Of a stretch of 64,000 nt of DNA, positions 10,632-21,009 are shown piece by piece. The stretch covers positions 73,230,346 to 73,294,345 of the forward strand of contig OY986438.1 in assembly GCA_963920525.1 (NCBI GenBank), in the 5' to 3' direction. The position numbers were made by a program, and so were the translations under genes. The notes under the pieces are model-generated. The model saw nothing but the letters and a program-made list of their open reading frames with translations, was not told the origin of the DNA and did not search any database. Every line of letters begins with the position of its first letter. The stretch's first letter is position 1. The DNA comes from Dichetophora obliterata. Lineage: Eukaryota; Arthropoda; Insecta; Diptera; Sciomyzidae.

Positions 10632-11394
10632 TGTGACAGAATCGAACATCCACCTCGTAGCGTCGTGACATCCGCAACCGGATGACGAGTCACTTCCTGA
10701 CTTAGCAGGCGTCTACATACCTAGCTATGCTTCAGCTTAGCTCAGGGAAATTGGTCGTGGGGTTGCTTCGTCAGGAAGTCAAGGGATGCGATCTACACAA
10801 GTCGTTCGTATGCAGACGTTAGCGGGAAACGGAAAAGGACCATTTGAATTAAACTTCAAACGGTCGGAAACAGGAAACGGACGGGAGAGAGGAAAGAGAA
10901 AAAAAACCGAAAGAGGCCAAGTGAACCGAACGGTATCTCATATCTCTTATATCTCATGCCCCGAGATATATGAGGGAGGATGGTGTTGTTATTCCTCATT
11001 ACCTGCATCCACCCAACCTGTTAATGAAAAAAAAAATTTGGTTTCATTAACCCAGCAAAAAAAAAATATACACCTAAGTGCAGCAGTCCAGGATGAACTA
11101 CCTTTCATCCTCCAAAAGAATTTAACACACGTTCTGTATCATGTGGCCCATATCACGGGATTTATAATTAGTTTAAAAAATTTTTAAATATAAATACAAA
11201 TTTACAATTTCATTTATTTACAGTATTTCGAATTTTACTTTTAATTTATAAAAAAAACAAAGTTTTAATTTAATTTTTAGTCTTAATTTCTAAGGAAGTT
11301 TTAATTGAATTTTTAGTTTATCTAAAAAAAAAATTTAAATGTCGATTATTTTTATTTAAATTCTATTCAAGTTTGTTTTACGCTTAGATTAGTG

Positions 11395-12240
11395 TTACTT
11401 ATCGATTGGATTTAGTTTCAAATCCATTTAATTTTGTTTCAATTTAATTTTTTTTCGTTTTAAATCGATTTAATTTTGTTTCAATTTAATTCTGTTTCGT
11501 TTTAAATCGATTTAATTTAGTTTCAAATTAATTTTGTTTCGTTTTAAATCATTTTAATTTTGTTTCGCTTTAAATCGATTTAATTTTGTTTCAATTTAAT
11601 TTTGTTTCGTTTTAAATCGTTTTAATTTTGTTTCGCTTTAAATCGATTTGATTTTGTTTCAATTAAATTTTGTTTCGTTTTAAACCGATTTAATTTTGTT
11701 TCAATTTAATTTTGTTTCGTCTTAAATTGATTTAATTTTGTTTCAATTTAATTTTGCTTCGTTTTAAACCGATTTAATTTTGTTTCAATTTAATTTTGTT
11801 TCGTTTTAAACCGATTTAATTTTGTTTCAATTTAATTTTGTTTCAATTTAATTTTGTTTCGTTTTAAATCGTTTTAATTTTGTTTCGCTTTAAATCGATT
11901 TAATTTTGTTTCATTTTAAACCGATTCAATTTAATTGGTTTAAGTTAAAATATTTTGTTTCGTTTTAAACCGATTTAATTTTGTTTCAATTTAATTTTGT
12001 TTCGTTTTAAACCGATTTAATTTTGTTTCAATTTAATTTTGTTTCGTTTTAAATCGTTTTAACTTTGTTTCGCTTTAAATCGATTTAATTTTGTTTTATT
12101 TTAAACCGATTTAACTTAATTGGTTTAAGTTAAAATATTTTGTTTCGTTTTAAACCGATTTAATTTAATTAGTTAAAGTTAAAATGTTTTGTTTCGTTTC
12201 AAACCTATTATATTTAATTGATTTAAAAACCAGTCTAAAA
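11395..12240. repeat. AT-rich ~42-bp tandem array inside the 3' LTR of element 1
   Basis: About twenty degenerate units built from CGTTTTAAATCGATTTAA, TTTTGTTTCAATTTAA and TTTTGTTTCG. Variants with AAACCGATTT and TTAATTGGTTTAAGTTAAAA recur toward the right end. Confidence 0.9.
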
Positions 12241-12821
12241 TCGATCCAATCTGGCTTTTAATCGATTGGATTTAGTTTTAAATCGATTTTATTTAATTGG
12301 TTTAAGTTAAAATAAAGGTTCTATTTTACGTTCGTTTTAGTTTAGTTTAATTTTACTATAGTTTCCAATTATCTTTAGCTTAATTTCAGTAGGATTAATT
12401 TATATTCGTTTCATTTTAATTTAATTAAGTTTTGTATGATTTTTAGTTAAAAATTTTTCAACATTATTTAGTTCTATATGTAGGGTATAATCAGTGGTAA
12501 TTTTTAGCCTAGTTATTACAAGATATATTCTGGTTCCACTTCTTTTAAATTTATAACCAATTAAGAGAAATATGTTTATAAAAAGGAAATTTGACAAAAA
12601 CCAATTAGAATAGCATAATATCTTAAAAACGGTCTCCATAAGCAATACCAGCTCAAGTCGACTTCAGTCAGAACTGAGCTAGTAACCTTTGAAGTTAGAC
12701 TTAATCCGGCATTGCCTATCGACATCGAATTATGAAGAAGAAAACCTGGTCTCCTGGTGATGCAAGAATGTTGATTGGCTTTTCGTATAAAGCTGCAGCT
12801 GATGTGTTGCTGTTGGCACAG

Positions 12822-13310
12822 ACGTGGCCCTTGGCAGTTTGTGCTGATGTTGTGTGACGTTAGCTGGCAGAAACGTTGTTGGCACTGCTGCCTTTATGTC
12901 ACAGCAACCAAGTTGTTAATAACGTTAGTGGGTGGAGCGCTAGCATGCACCGACGTGGCCCTTGGCAGTTTGTGCTGATGTTGTGTGACGTTAGCTGGCA
13001 GAAACGTTGTTGGCACTGCTGCCTTTATGTCACAGCACCCAAGTTGTTGATAACGTTAGTGGGTGGAGCGCTAGCATGCACCGACGTGGCCCTTGGCAGT
13101 TTGTGCTGATGTTGTGTGACGTTAGCTGGCACAAACGTTGTTGGCACTGCTGCCTTTATGTCACAGCAACCAAGTTGTTGATAACGTTAGTGGGTGGAGC
13201 GCTAGCATGCACCGACGTGGCCCTTGGCAGTTTGTGCTGATGTTGTGTGACGTTAGCTGGCACAAACGTTGTTGGCACTGCTGCCTTTATGTCACAGCAC
13301 CCAAGTTGTT
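12822..13310. repeat. 131-bp tandem repeat in the 3' LTR of element 1
   Basis: About 3.7 nearly identical units beginning ACGTGGCCCTTGGCAG and containing TGACGTTAGCTGGCA and GGTGGAGCGCTAGCATGCA. The period is not a multiple of three, so the overlapping ORFs of about 77 residues are by-products of the repeat. Confidence 0.92.
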
Positions 13311-13710
13311 GCTAAATGAAAACGAAGTGAATCCACAACTTCATGTCTGCCTTGACAGGTGGTCATCAACAAAAAAAAAAGACAAAGGCCGGAAGTTAGC
13401 CAGCCATCGCTCTTTTCGTTGACAGCCGTCACCTATGGTATTGTCGTTTACATAAGCAAGTCGGACAGTACGACCTGCTATTTTATACGACCTGGTTTAA
13501 TGACCGCTTACACTGAATGTTGGTGCAAACGATGTTTGCGCAAACTGTCGGACGCGGGGTTCGACCCTTGTTTTTCGATGTTTGCAAACAAGCAAATAAG
13601 TCCGCACAACAAACATGTCAGCTGGCAATTTGAACTATGTCAAAAGTAGGCACTAATTAAAAAGAACAAAAAAAAACATCATTTATATTTAATGGCTTCC
13701 GGGTTGAAAT

Positions 13711-13872
13711 CCCTGCTCAGGTTTGAATTTGAATTCAAATTACAGACCAGCCGAGGGCACAACACAACGGGTTCTACCGGGTGAGCTGATGAGAAAAACT
13801 CTTCCGGTTGATCAGTCGTAGTGTTTCCTCTGCTGATTCGAATTTTGAATTCAAATTCAAGCCTAAGCAGGG
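13711..13872. repeat. Inverted repeat around GAATTC cores in the 3' LTR of element 1
   Basis: Left arm 13711-13741 (CCCTGCTCAGGTTTGAATTT...) and right arm 13841-13872 (...AAATTCAAGCCTAAGCAGGG) are near-complementary over about 31 bases, separated by about 100 bases. Confidence 0.8.
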
Positions 13873-13998
13873 AAACAACTGTCGACTAAGCTGTCAAAAT
13901 TGAGGTTGCGTTAAGTCAGTGACATTTTCCTTAAGGTTGGTTCGCTACTACTAGCTGTCAAACGACCATTTGACGCTTGATGTTTTTCACCCCTCACA

Positions 13999-14245
13999 AA
14001 ACAGATGCTTGACAAAGCCAGCTGCAGACAAGTGTCTGAAAGGGTGTATAACTTCTAATGTTCCCACTTAGTACAGTTTACCCATGGTCGTATAAATCAA
14101 GACAAAAAAAAACAATATCAGGAATGCGAGCAGTCTATTTAAAGTGAACTATGCACACAAATTTTCTTTACCAACACGGATAACCCAACCGTACCCAAAC
14201 GCTTATCCTTCGAGAGCAACCTAAAAGAAGGATTCCAACTAACCG
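13999..14245. other. 3' untranslated interior of element 1
   Basis: No ORF. It separates the end of integrase from the 3' LTR. A purine-rich minus-strand tract (plus: TTTCTTT...CCTTCGAG) lies near 14163-14215, but not next to the LTR where a polypurine tract is expected. Confidence 0.5.
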
Positions 14246-15565
14246 CTACCAAATATCTTTCGCATGATATGTGCCTTGCGTTTTCCCCTCTAAATCGGTC
14301 AGCACGTAATAGGCGTTGCCGAGCTTTTGTTTAACAATGGCTTTAACTCCGGTTGGAGCCAATTTGGCGTTAAAATGTTTAAGCAAATTGCTCTGGCAAA
14401 AATTACGTCTGGTCACTTCTTGACCAATTTCAAACTGACGACGGCGAGAATGCAAATTATAAGATCGGGCGTTCAGGTCATAGGAATCTTTCATTCTTTT
14501 ATGAATTAGACTTCGTATTATCGAAAACTCATCTTCTCGTTTTAACCTCTCTGAACCCTCTGAAAGCAAGTTAAGATTTTTCAGGATTTTATAATCCTTA
14601 CCGTGAGTCATCATGTGCTGACCAAATACCACATAATATGGTGCTTGTCCAATTGACTGATGGACACTTTTGCGCAATGAGCCATTAATTCTGCTTATAT
14701 ACACATCCCACAGTCGTTGATCTTTTCGTATATATGAGCGTAAAGCTTCGTTGATCGAGAGATTGAGTCGCTCTGACGCATTGGATTGGGGAGCGTAAAC
14801 GGCGGTGCACACATGATTTATGCCATATTTTGCCAGAAAAAGTTCAAAGTCTTTACTCTTGAACTGACTTCCGTTATCGGACACAACTGTCTCAGGAACA
14901 TCAAAGGTGTCAAACACGCTTTCTTTCAGAAAATCCATGATAAGTTTCGAGGTAAATTTTTTCAGAGGTTTCAGAAAAGTGAATTTCGAAAAGTGGTCTA
15001 AGACTATCAACATTCCAATGTAACCTCTCTTAGAACGAGGGAATGGTTCAATTAGATCGACGTACAGTCTTTGAAATGGACGTTCCGTTTCTGTCATTTG
15101 ACCCATAGGTAGACGAAGGATATGTGTAGGTGACTTCGAAGTTTTGCATAATTCACAGCTCAATACATAATTTCGGATTTGTGCAACCAGATCTGGCCAG
15201 TAAAAATAACGACTGATGCGTTCAAGCGTCTTGGCTATGCCACCATGAGTAGAAGAGGGAGTATCGTGAGAGACATAGATTACACTTTCTCGCAATTCGG
15301 CAGGAACAAGCAATTTCCAAGCCAGAGAAGGATCGGTTGTATCCGAGTCAAATTCCAAACGACGGTAAACATAATCATCAATGATTTTATAATCTGGCAA
15401 AGGTGATAAAGCCAACTTTTCTCTGAATTTTCGGTATTCGTCTGAATTGAAGTGTAAAGACTCAAGGTCTACTTCAGGCAAAGTTTCTAACTCAAGTGCA
15501 GCCACGTTCAAAAGACCGAGACAAAGCATCAGCCACCACATTCTCGCTACCTTTTCGGTGCTCAA
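14246..15565 (-). pseudogene. Element 1 Pol C-terminus: end of RNase H and integrase
   Basis: Integrase joins element DNA to the host chromosome. The ORF covers linker, an HHCC-type zinc site (SHDTPSSTHGG ... CELC), and the catalytic core with first Asp in YVDLIEPF, second Asp in VVSDNGSQF and Glu in NASERLN: a complete DDE triad. A C-terminal chromatin/DNA-binding tail follows (QSNLLKHFNAKLAP ... TYHAKDIW). The annotated start is internal; the frame upstream holds the end of RNase H (ENV..DALS-like) and is offset from the RT/RNase H ORF at 15685-16347 by a frame change near 15690. The integrase part itself (about 400 residues) is unbroken. Confidence 0.88.
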
Positions 15566-15684
15566 TTGTAAAATTAAAACCTTGTATCTTCAGCGCCCAT
15601 CGAGCTAGTTTGCCGCTTAAGTCTTTTTGACGCATCAACCATTTCAGACTTGCGTGGTCAGTTACTGCCTTGAACTCGTGACCT

Positions 15685-16347
15685 TCAATGTAGGCGCGAA
15701 ATTTTTTTTATTGCTAGCACGACGGCTAAACATTCCAACTCAGTGACGGTATAGTTTCTTTGCGCTTTGTTGAGTTTATGAGACATGAAAGCAATTGGCC
15801 TTTCGTCCCCATTCTCATCAACTTGCGCTAAAAGACCACCAACACCGCACTGGCTGGCGTCGCACTGCACGATAAACGGCCTAGTGTAGTCAGGATGCAC
15901 GAGGAAAGGAGCTGTCGTCAACTTAGCTTTGAAGGCGTCAAAAGCTTCTTGAGCCGAAGGGTTCCACGTGAAAGTTTTCTTTTTCGTTAAGAGTTCAGTC
16001 AGGTGAAAAGTGACCGCTGCATAGTCAGACACAAATCGCCGGTACCACCCAGTCATTCCTAGGAATTGGCGAATTTGACGAACTGTTCTAGGAACGGGAT
16101 ATTCTGTTATGGCTTTCACCTTGTCGGGGTCCACAGTAAGCGAACAATTTCCCACTACAAAACCAAGATACTTGACCTTATTGAGACCAAACTGACTTTT
16201 ATTGACATTAATTGTCAAACCGGCTTTTCTAAGGCAAGAAGCAACTTCTGACAAGTGCACTTCCATTGACTGTGATACGACCAACAGGTCGTCCAAATAA
16301 ACAAAGACGCGAGTTTTGAGATTGTACGTAATCACCTTGTCCATCAA
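15685..16347 (-). pseudogene. Element 1 reverse transcriptase palm/thumb and RNase H N-terminus
   Basis: Contains the catalytic box VFVYLDDLLVV near residue 17, the thumb/connection motif KVKYLGFVVG, FLGMTGWYRRFV, and RNase H with the first acidic residue in FIVQCDASQCGVGG, then VTELECLAVVLAI. The frame is cut at both ends: from the upstream RT ORF near 16345 (offset of two bases) and from integrase near 15690. It converts element RNA to DNA and removes the RNA strand. Confidence 0.88.
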
Positions 16348-17093
16348 TCAACACATTGTTTACGGTGCATTGCACAACCCAAAAGGCATGCGCGTGAACT
16401 GATACAATGGTCGATTGTATCAGTTTTAGGACAAGAATCTCTAGATAATTTGATTTGCCAAAAGGCATCTTTAAGGTCGATCTTTGAAATGATATGCACG
16501 GGAGGCAACCGAGAAAGCAAACCATCAATGATTGGAATAGGATAAGCATCCTTAACCGTCACCTCATTGAGCTTTCGCGAATCAATACAAAAACGAACCT
16601 TTCCAGGCTTAACAATCAAAACACCAGGAGAACTCCAGGGTGAACTTTCGCCTTCTTCGATGACCCCTAGTTCGAGCATTCGGTCAATTTCCTGACATAG
16701 GAGCTTTTCCATAGCTGGTGAAATAGGATAGTATCTCTGTTTTATAGGAGATGCTACACCTGTATCGATAACGTGTTCTACCAGAGAGGTAGTACCAAGA
16801 CCTTCTCTTTCCGAAGAAGGAAAGGCTGCTATAGTGGAATCAAGCATTCTACGCTGGAGAGCATTTAACTGAACGCTATCGGTATCTATTTTAAAAGCAG
16901 AAAGTTCACTCACGGTAGGAACTAGCTGAATTTTAAGCTCAAACAAATTCCAGAAATCCATACCGCAAATCACGTCTTGGACGATAGAAGGAACAATCAA
17001 GAAATTTAAATTTTTTTGTATGGTTATGAAAGGTAATTGGAAGACTAATCGAACCCACGACCTGTTGTTGTTGACCGTCAGCGGTTCGAACAT
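16344..17093 (-). pseudogene. Element 1 end of protease and reverse transcriptase fingers
   Basis: Begins inside the protease domain (IVPSIVQDVICGMDFW, the distal protease loop) and runs into RT: PISPAMEKLLCQEIDRML, SSPWSSPGVLIVKPGK, RFCIDSRKLNEVTVKD, SKIDLKDAFWQIKL. It then loses frame at about residue 220, just before the catalytic palm. Upstream protease residues are in the ORF at 16939-17187, offset by one base. Motif order and content match Ty3-type Pol. Confidence 0.85.
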
Positions 17094-17577
17094 TGCCTCT
17101 TAATTTAATAAGTTTTTTTGTAGAGTCAGAGAGAAAGGCTTGAGCAAGACTTCCACCAATGCAACTCTTCGTAGCACCACTATCCAAAAGCGAAAGTTAT
17201 TTATTTTTTCCAATAAAAAGGTTAGTATAAGGCCGTATATCGGAGCCTTGATAGACTATGGCTGAGACAACACACTTGCGTAGGGCTTTTACTCGTTCCC
17301 AAAATGAGCGATTACGTTCCGAAGAACGATATTCAACAAATTTTGCGATATTCAACAAGTCGAACATGGTACGGTTTGATGGTAGAAGGTAGAGGTTGAG
17401 ATATTCAACCGGAAGGTCTCTCACAGTTTTTGTCGAGGCAGACAAGGAGGTTGAAATATCGGATTTCGCTAAAAGTTTAGTTGGAGTTACATCCGAGGAC
17501 GATTTAATTGTGGTCTGCTCAACTCGCGACAAAACTCCGGTTTGAAGCTTTCTGCCTTCACTGCACACTTTTGACAA
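16939..17577 (-). pseudogene. Element 1 Gag-Pol linker and aspartic protease
   Basis: Two ORFs in one register (17197-17577 and 16939-17187) separated by a TAA at 17197-17199. The upstream part is a Ser/Thr-rich linker. The downstream part opens with MDSGATKSCIGG, the aspartic-protease active site D-S-G. The first ~90 bases overlap the end of Gag in a -1 register relative to Gag, as expected if Pol is made by -1 frameshifting. The TAA probably reflects decay. Confidence 0.78.
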
Positions 17578-18494
17578 CTTGGTTTGTAAGTGTCAACAGC
17601 TCCACAGCCGTAACAAAAGATTCGCCTAGCTTTGAGGCAATCTTGATATCTATGCCCAACTTCGTCGCAATTCCAGCATTTCAACTTACTGATATCTAGC
17701 GCATTGATTTCTTGTTCTGCGTGGTCGGCTTCCTCTTCGTTTACACTCCGATCATTATTTTGAGATAACTCAAATAAATGCCGACGAGAAACAGCATGTC
17801 TAGGAGGTACACTATTATTAGGACGAACGTCCTCGAAAAATTTTTCGTGTTTACGAACCTCACGACGTAGAATGGCAATGCTGCGAATGTCGAGATGCAG
17901 TAATTCATGGCGTAAGTCCGGTCGTAGATTTCTTATAACTGTTTCTACCAACTCAGATTCGCACATTGGATGTCGGAGTCTATCACTTAAGCACAAAATT
18001 GCGTCAAGAAAATCATCAAAAGTTTCTGAATGTTTTTGTTTTCGACGTCGTATGTCGTCTTGAATATCAAAATCTGAGGTATAATCTTTAAATTGGCTCC
18101 GCAGAGCATCGCAGAGGTCAAACCATTCAACCTCATCGGCATTGCGATGATATCGCCAAAACCACTGGTGAGCTTTGCCTTCGAAAAGAGAGTGAACGTG
18201 CTCACAAAGAAGAGAAAAATTTCCATTCAGGTGAAGAGAAGTCAAAGCATTAATTCTATAAATAAATTCGTCGACGGAAATGTCATCAGAAGTGCCCTTA
18301 AATTTCACGTGCCAATTTTGCACCACGTTAGTAATTCGCTCTTTAGAGCCAGGGTCTCTATCGACACCGGGAAACGGAGGATCCGCTCGAGGCCGAGACG
18401 ATGAAGGAGGTACAGGCCTCTGAGCTTCTTCAGGCAGAACTTGTGACCATTCAGGTTGTCGAAGGTTAGGCGCGTTAACGGGAGGATTTAAGGT
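17487..18494 (-). pseudogene. Element 1 Gag: capsid and zinc-knuckle nucleocapsid
   Basis: Open from just after the TAA at 18495-18497. The first ATG at 18326 is internal, since coding reads through upstream as a Pro-rich linker. A capsid-like domain runs from NWHVKFKG to about residue 165 (SLFEGKAHQWFWRY, WFDLCDALRSQF, RRRKQKHSETFDDFL). A CCHC knuckle CWNCDEVGHRYQDC follows, then a second Cys cluster CYGCGAVDTYKPSCQKC. Element 2 and copy 0 share this layout. Gag would assemble the particle and bind element RNA. It lies in the same register as the RING-encoding ORF upstream. Confidence 0.88.
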
Positions 18495-19019
18495 TTAAGC
18501 TCCAAGGTTTAAGCTGCGCAACATCGCTTGAAGCTCGGTAGAAATGATAAGGCTTAACTCCATTCGGAGTTGGCCTAATGAGTCAGCAACGATTTGGTGA
18601 ACTTTGTTTTCAGACACCTGGTTCGGTTGGTTTGGCAAGATGGCATTGTCTAGTGGTTCAGGCCTACTATCACGATGATCTGATTTAAAGTTTGCTTGTT
18701 GTCGCGTGTTGGGGCGATACCGTGGAGCTCCACCACCTCTTCCCCGCTTTGGTTGTGGAATACTACCAGCAGCTTCGAGAAGATTCGCCGCCGGAGAAGG
18801 ACCTACAACTGCCGGAACCAATGCCAACCGACAAACTGGACATGCCTTGTTGGTTTCTAGCCAAGTCTGCAAGCACAGAGCATGGAAACAATGATTGCAC
18901 GAGGTCTCAACCACTTCATCCGTAGGTTGAATGGTTTCATTGCAGATGGCACAAACGGCATCGTTGGCAGGATTACCTACCCCAAGCAGGTCTTCTGTAC
19001 TTCGCGTTACAGGCATCAC
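18495..19019 (-). CDS. RING-H2 domain ORF in frame with element 1 Gag
   Basis: 174 residues, starting at an ATG (MMPVTRS), ending at TAA 18495-18497. Residues about 22-63 form a canonical RING-H2: C-x2-C-x14-C-x-H-x2-H-x2-C-x10-C-x2-C, with Trp at the usual E2-contact site (CLQTWL) and CPVCR at the end. Such domains typically recruit ubiquitin-conjugating enzymes. After it come a Gly/Arg/Pro-rich stretch and a C-terminal amphipathic helix (SENKVHQIVADSLGQL...). Gag follows in the same register with only this TAA between, and a 14-bp direct duplication (AAGGTTTAAGCTCC) overlaps the stop. RING and Gag were probably one polyprotein, or adjacent ORFs; E3 activity is inference. Confidence 0.85.
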   Translation of the reverse strand: MMPVTRSTEDLLGVGNPANDAVCAICNETIQPTDEVVETSCNHCFHALCLQTWLETNKACPVCRLALVPAVVGPSPAANLLEAAGSIPQPKRGRGGGAPRYRPNTRQQANFKSDHRDSRPEPLDNAILPNQPNQVSENKVHQIVADSLGQLRMELSLIISTELQAMLRSLNLGA

Positions 19020-19055
19020 AAAATAAAAAAATTAAACACAATCAATCAATAATAG

Positions 19056-19625
19056 TTATAGCATAAATAAATTTTATGCTGTTATAAACGTGACCAACCT
19101 ACCGATCTAGCGGAACGTGAAAGTCAAGTAAAAAAAAAAATCAAATAACTATTTATCAATATAGCATAAATAATTTTATGCTGTTATAGCAGAGTGGAAA
19201 CGACCAATTAGCGGAACGATAGAAATGGTTGGAAAAAATAATCAAACAACCAAATAATAATTACTACGTAGAGCCTAAGCAATTTAAGCTGTTATAAAGA
19301 GACGTTATCCCGAAAGATTTCGATAGAAAAATTTACAAATAAGAATAAAAAAATTCAATCAATAATTGGTACGTAAAGTACGACCACTTATGCTGTAGTG
19401 AAGAAATGACACTAAAAGATTTTGTTTTCTCGGGAGAGAAAGAAAAAATATTTTACAATTATGGAGTTAATTGATAAATGATTAGTCGAGCATAATCAAT
19501 TTATGCTGTCCAAGAAAAATGAAATCGAAAGTATTTCACGCGAGAAACAACGATGTAAACAACACAAAATTTACCGATCTTAATCGATACTACTGTGTAT
19601 AGCATAAACCAGTTTATGCTGTGGA
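19056..19625. repeat. Six-unit palindrome array in the leader of element 1
   Basis: Palindromes of the form GCATAAA-n-TTTATGC centre on 19061-19080, 19164-19182, 19272-19290, 19377-19393, 19490-19506 and 19602-19620. Spacing is 103, 108, 105, 113 and 112 bases. Between them a degenerate ~108-bp unit recurs (TGTTATA, then A/T-rich with CGAT and AATCAA). The third and fourth palindromes are decayed. The array lies between primer site and RING-Gag start, the position of the Su(Hw) insulator in gypsy. Confidence 0.8.
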
Positions 19626-20239
19626 AAAAAAATTTAAATCCAATGATTTCTCGCAAAACAAAATTGTATAAAATATATAAATGTATAAGGATATAATTAA
19701 AATTCTTTGGAGATTACTCGGCAAGGCCATGGCAGGACCGCTACAGACTTAGGGCACAGGTGCATAGAGAAAACGTTCGGTTAACGGGATAGGAATAAAA
19801 AGAAAATAAAATAAAGTTTATTTGCAAAAACCACGAGAAAAGATATGATATGCAATATACTTGAGTAAATATTCGAAATTATTCAAATATAAAAATCTCA
19901 AAAGTATATAGTTGTTGACAAAAATGTAAATAAACCTTTGGTGAACAAAACAATGAACATGTTATGAACAAATCCAAAAGATTAACAATAGCAAAAATCG
20001 AAATTTAAAAAAAAAAGCCTAACTCAATTCAAGAATTGGTTGGCAGAGGTTCGGTAAGATCCCAAAAAAAAAAATCCAGGAACTAAATCCAGAACATGCC
20101 TTATACAAATATTCAAAATCGAAAAAGGAAAAAAAAATTTAAGTTATGTTGAGGCGAGACAAAAATACTGAGTAATTCAGGTGTTATGAATTTAAAATTT
20201 GTTTAACCTTAAGAATAAGGTCAGCCGATATTTTCGTGG
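19626..20239 (-). other. Untranslated leader of element 1
   Basis: AT-rich and without a believable ORF. It joins the palindrome array to the primer-binding site. A packaging signal would be expected here, but none can be recognised by eye. Confidence 0.55.
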
Positions 20240-20257
20240 GCCCCACGTTGGGCGCGA
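20240..20257 (-). promoter_or_regulatory. Primer-binding site of element 1, tRNA-Lys type
   Basis: The minus strand reads TCGCGCCCAACGTGGGGC. It differs by one base from the insect tRNA-Lys-type primer site TGGCGCCCAACGTGGGGC, and sits four bases from the inner edge of the 5' LTR. Confidence 0.85.
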
Positions 20258-21009
20258 TTTTAGTGACAGAATCTAACATCCACCTCGTAGCGTCGTGACA
20301 TCCGCAACCGGATGACGAGGCACTTCCTGACTTAGCGGGCGTCTACATAGCTAGCTATGCTTCAGCTTAGCTCAGGGAAATTGGTCGTGGGGTTGCTTCG
20401 TCAGGATGTCAAGGGATGTGATCTGCACAAGTCGTTCGTATGCAGACGTTAGCGGGAAACGGAAAAGGACCATTTGAACTAAAATTCAAACGGGCGGAAA
20501 CAGGAAACGGACGGGAGAGAGGAAAGAGAAAAAAATCGAAAGAGGCCAAGTGAACCGAACGGTAGTCCCTATGCCCCGAGATATATGAGGGAGGATGGTG
20601 TTGTTATCCCTCATTACCTGCACCCATCCAACCTGTAAATGAAAAAAAAAAAAATTTGGTTTCATTAACCCAGCAAAAATACACCTAAGTGCAGCAGTCT
20701 AGGATGCCCCTACCTTTCATCCTCCAAAAGAATTTAACACACGTTCTGTATCATGTGGCCCATATCACGGGATTTATAATTAGTTTCAAAAATTTTTAAA
20801 TATAAATACAAATTTACAATTTCATTTATTTACAGTATTTAGAATTTTACTTTTCATTTATAAAAAAAACAAAGTTTTAATTTAATTTTTAGTCTTAATT
20901 TCTAAGGAAGTTTTATTGAATTTTTAGTTTCTCTAAAAAAAAGTTTAAATGTCGATTATTTTTATTTAAATTCTATTCAAGTTTGTTTTATGCTTAGATT
21001 AGTTTTACT

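Larger units (their letters stand above)
10632..13998 (-). repeat. 3' LTR of element 1 (about 3.37 kb)
   Basis: Starts TGTGACAGAAT and ends CACCCCTCACA. It matches 20262-23863 along its length with scattered substitutions. Main differences are copy number in the 42-bp and 131-bp arrays and small indels (e.g. around 12500-12530 and 12750-12815). The interior side has no obvious polypurine tract next to 13999. Confidence 0.88.

Noticed and set aside
12775..13422. Overlapping ORFs of about 77-94 residues in the 131-bp array, also at 22689-23211
   Set aside because: Identical peptides recur because the unit repeats; the 131-bp period breaks the frame from unit to unit, so this is not selected coding.
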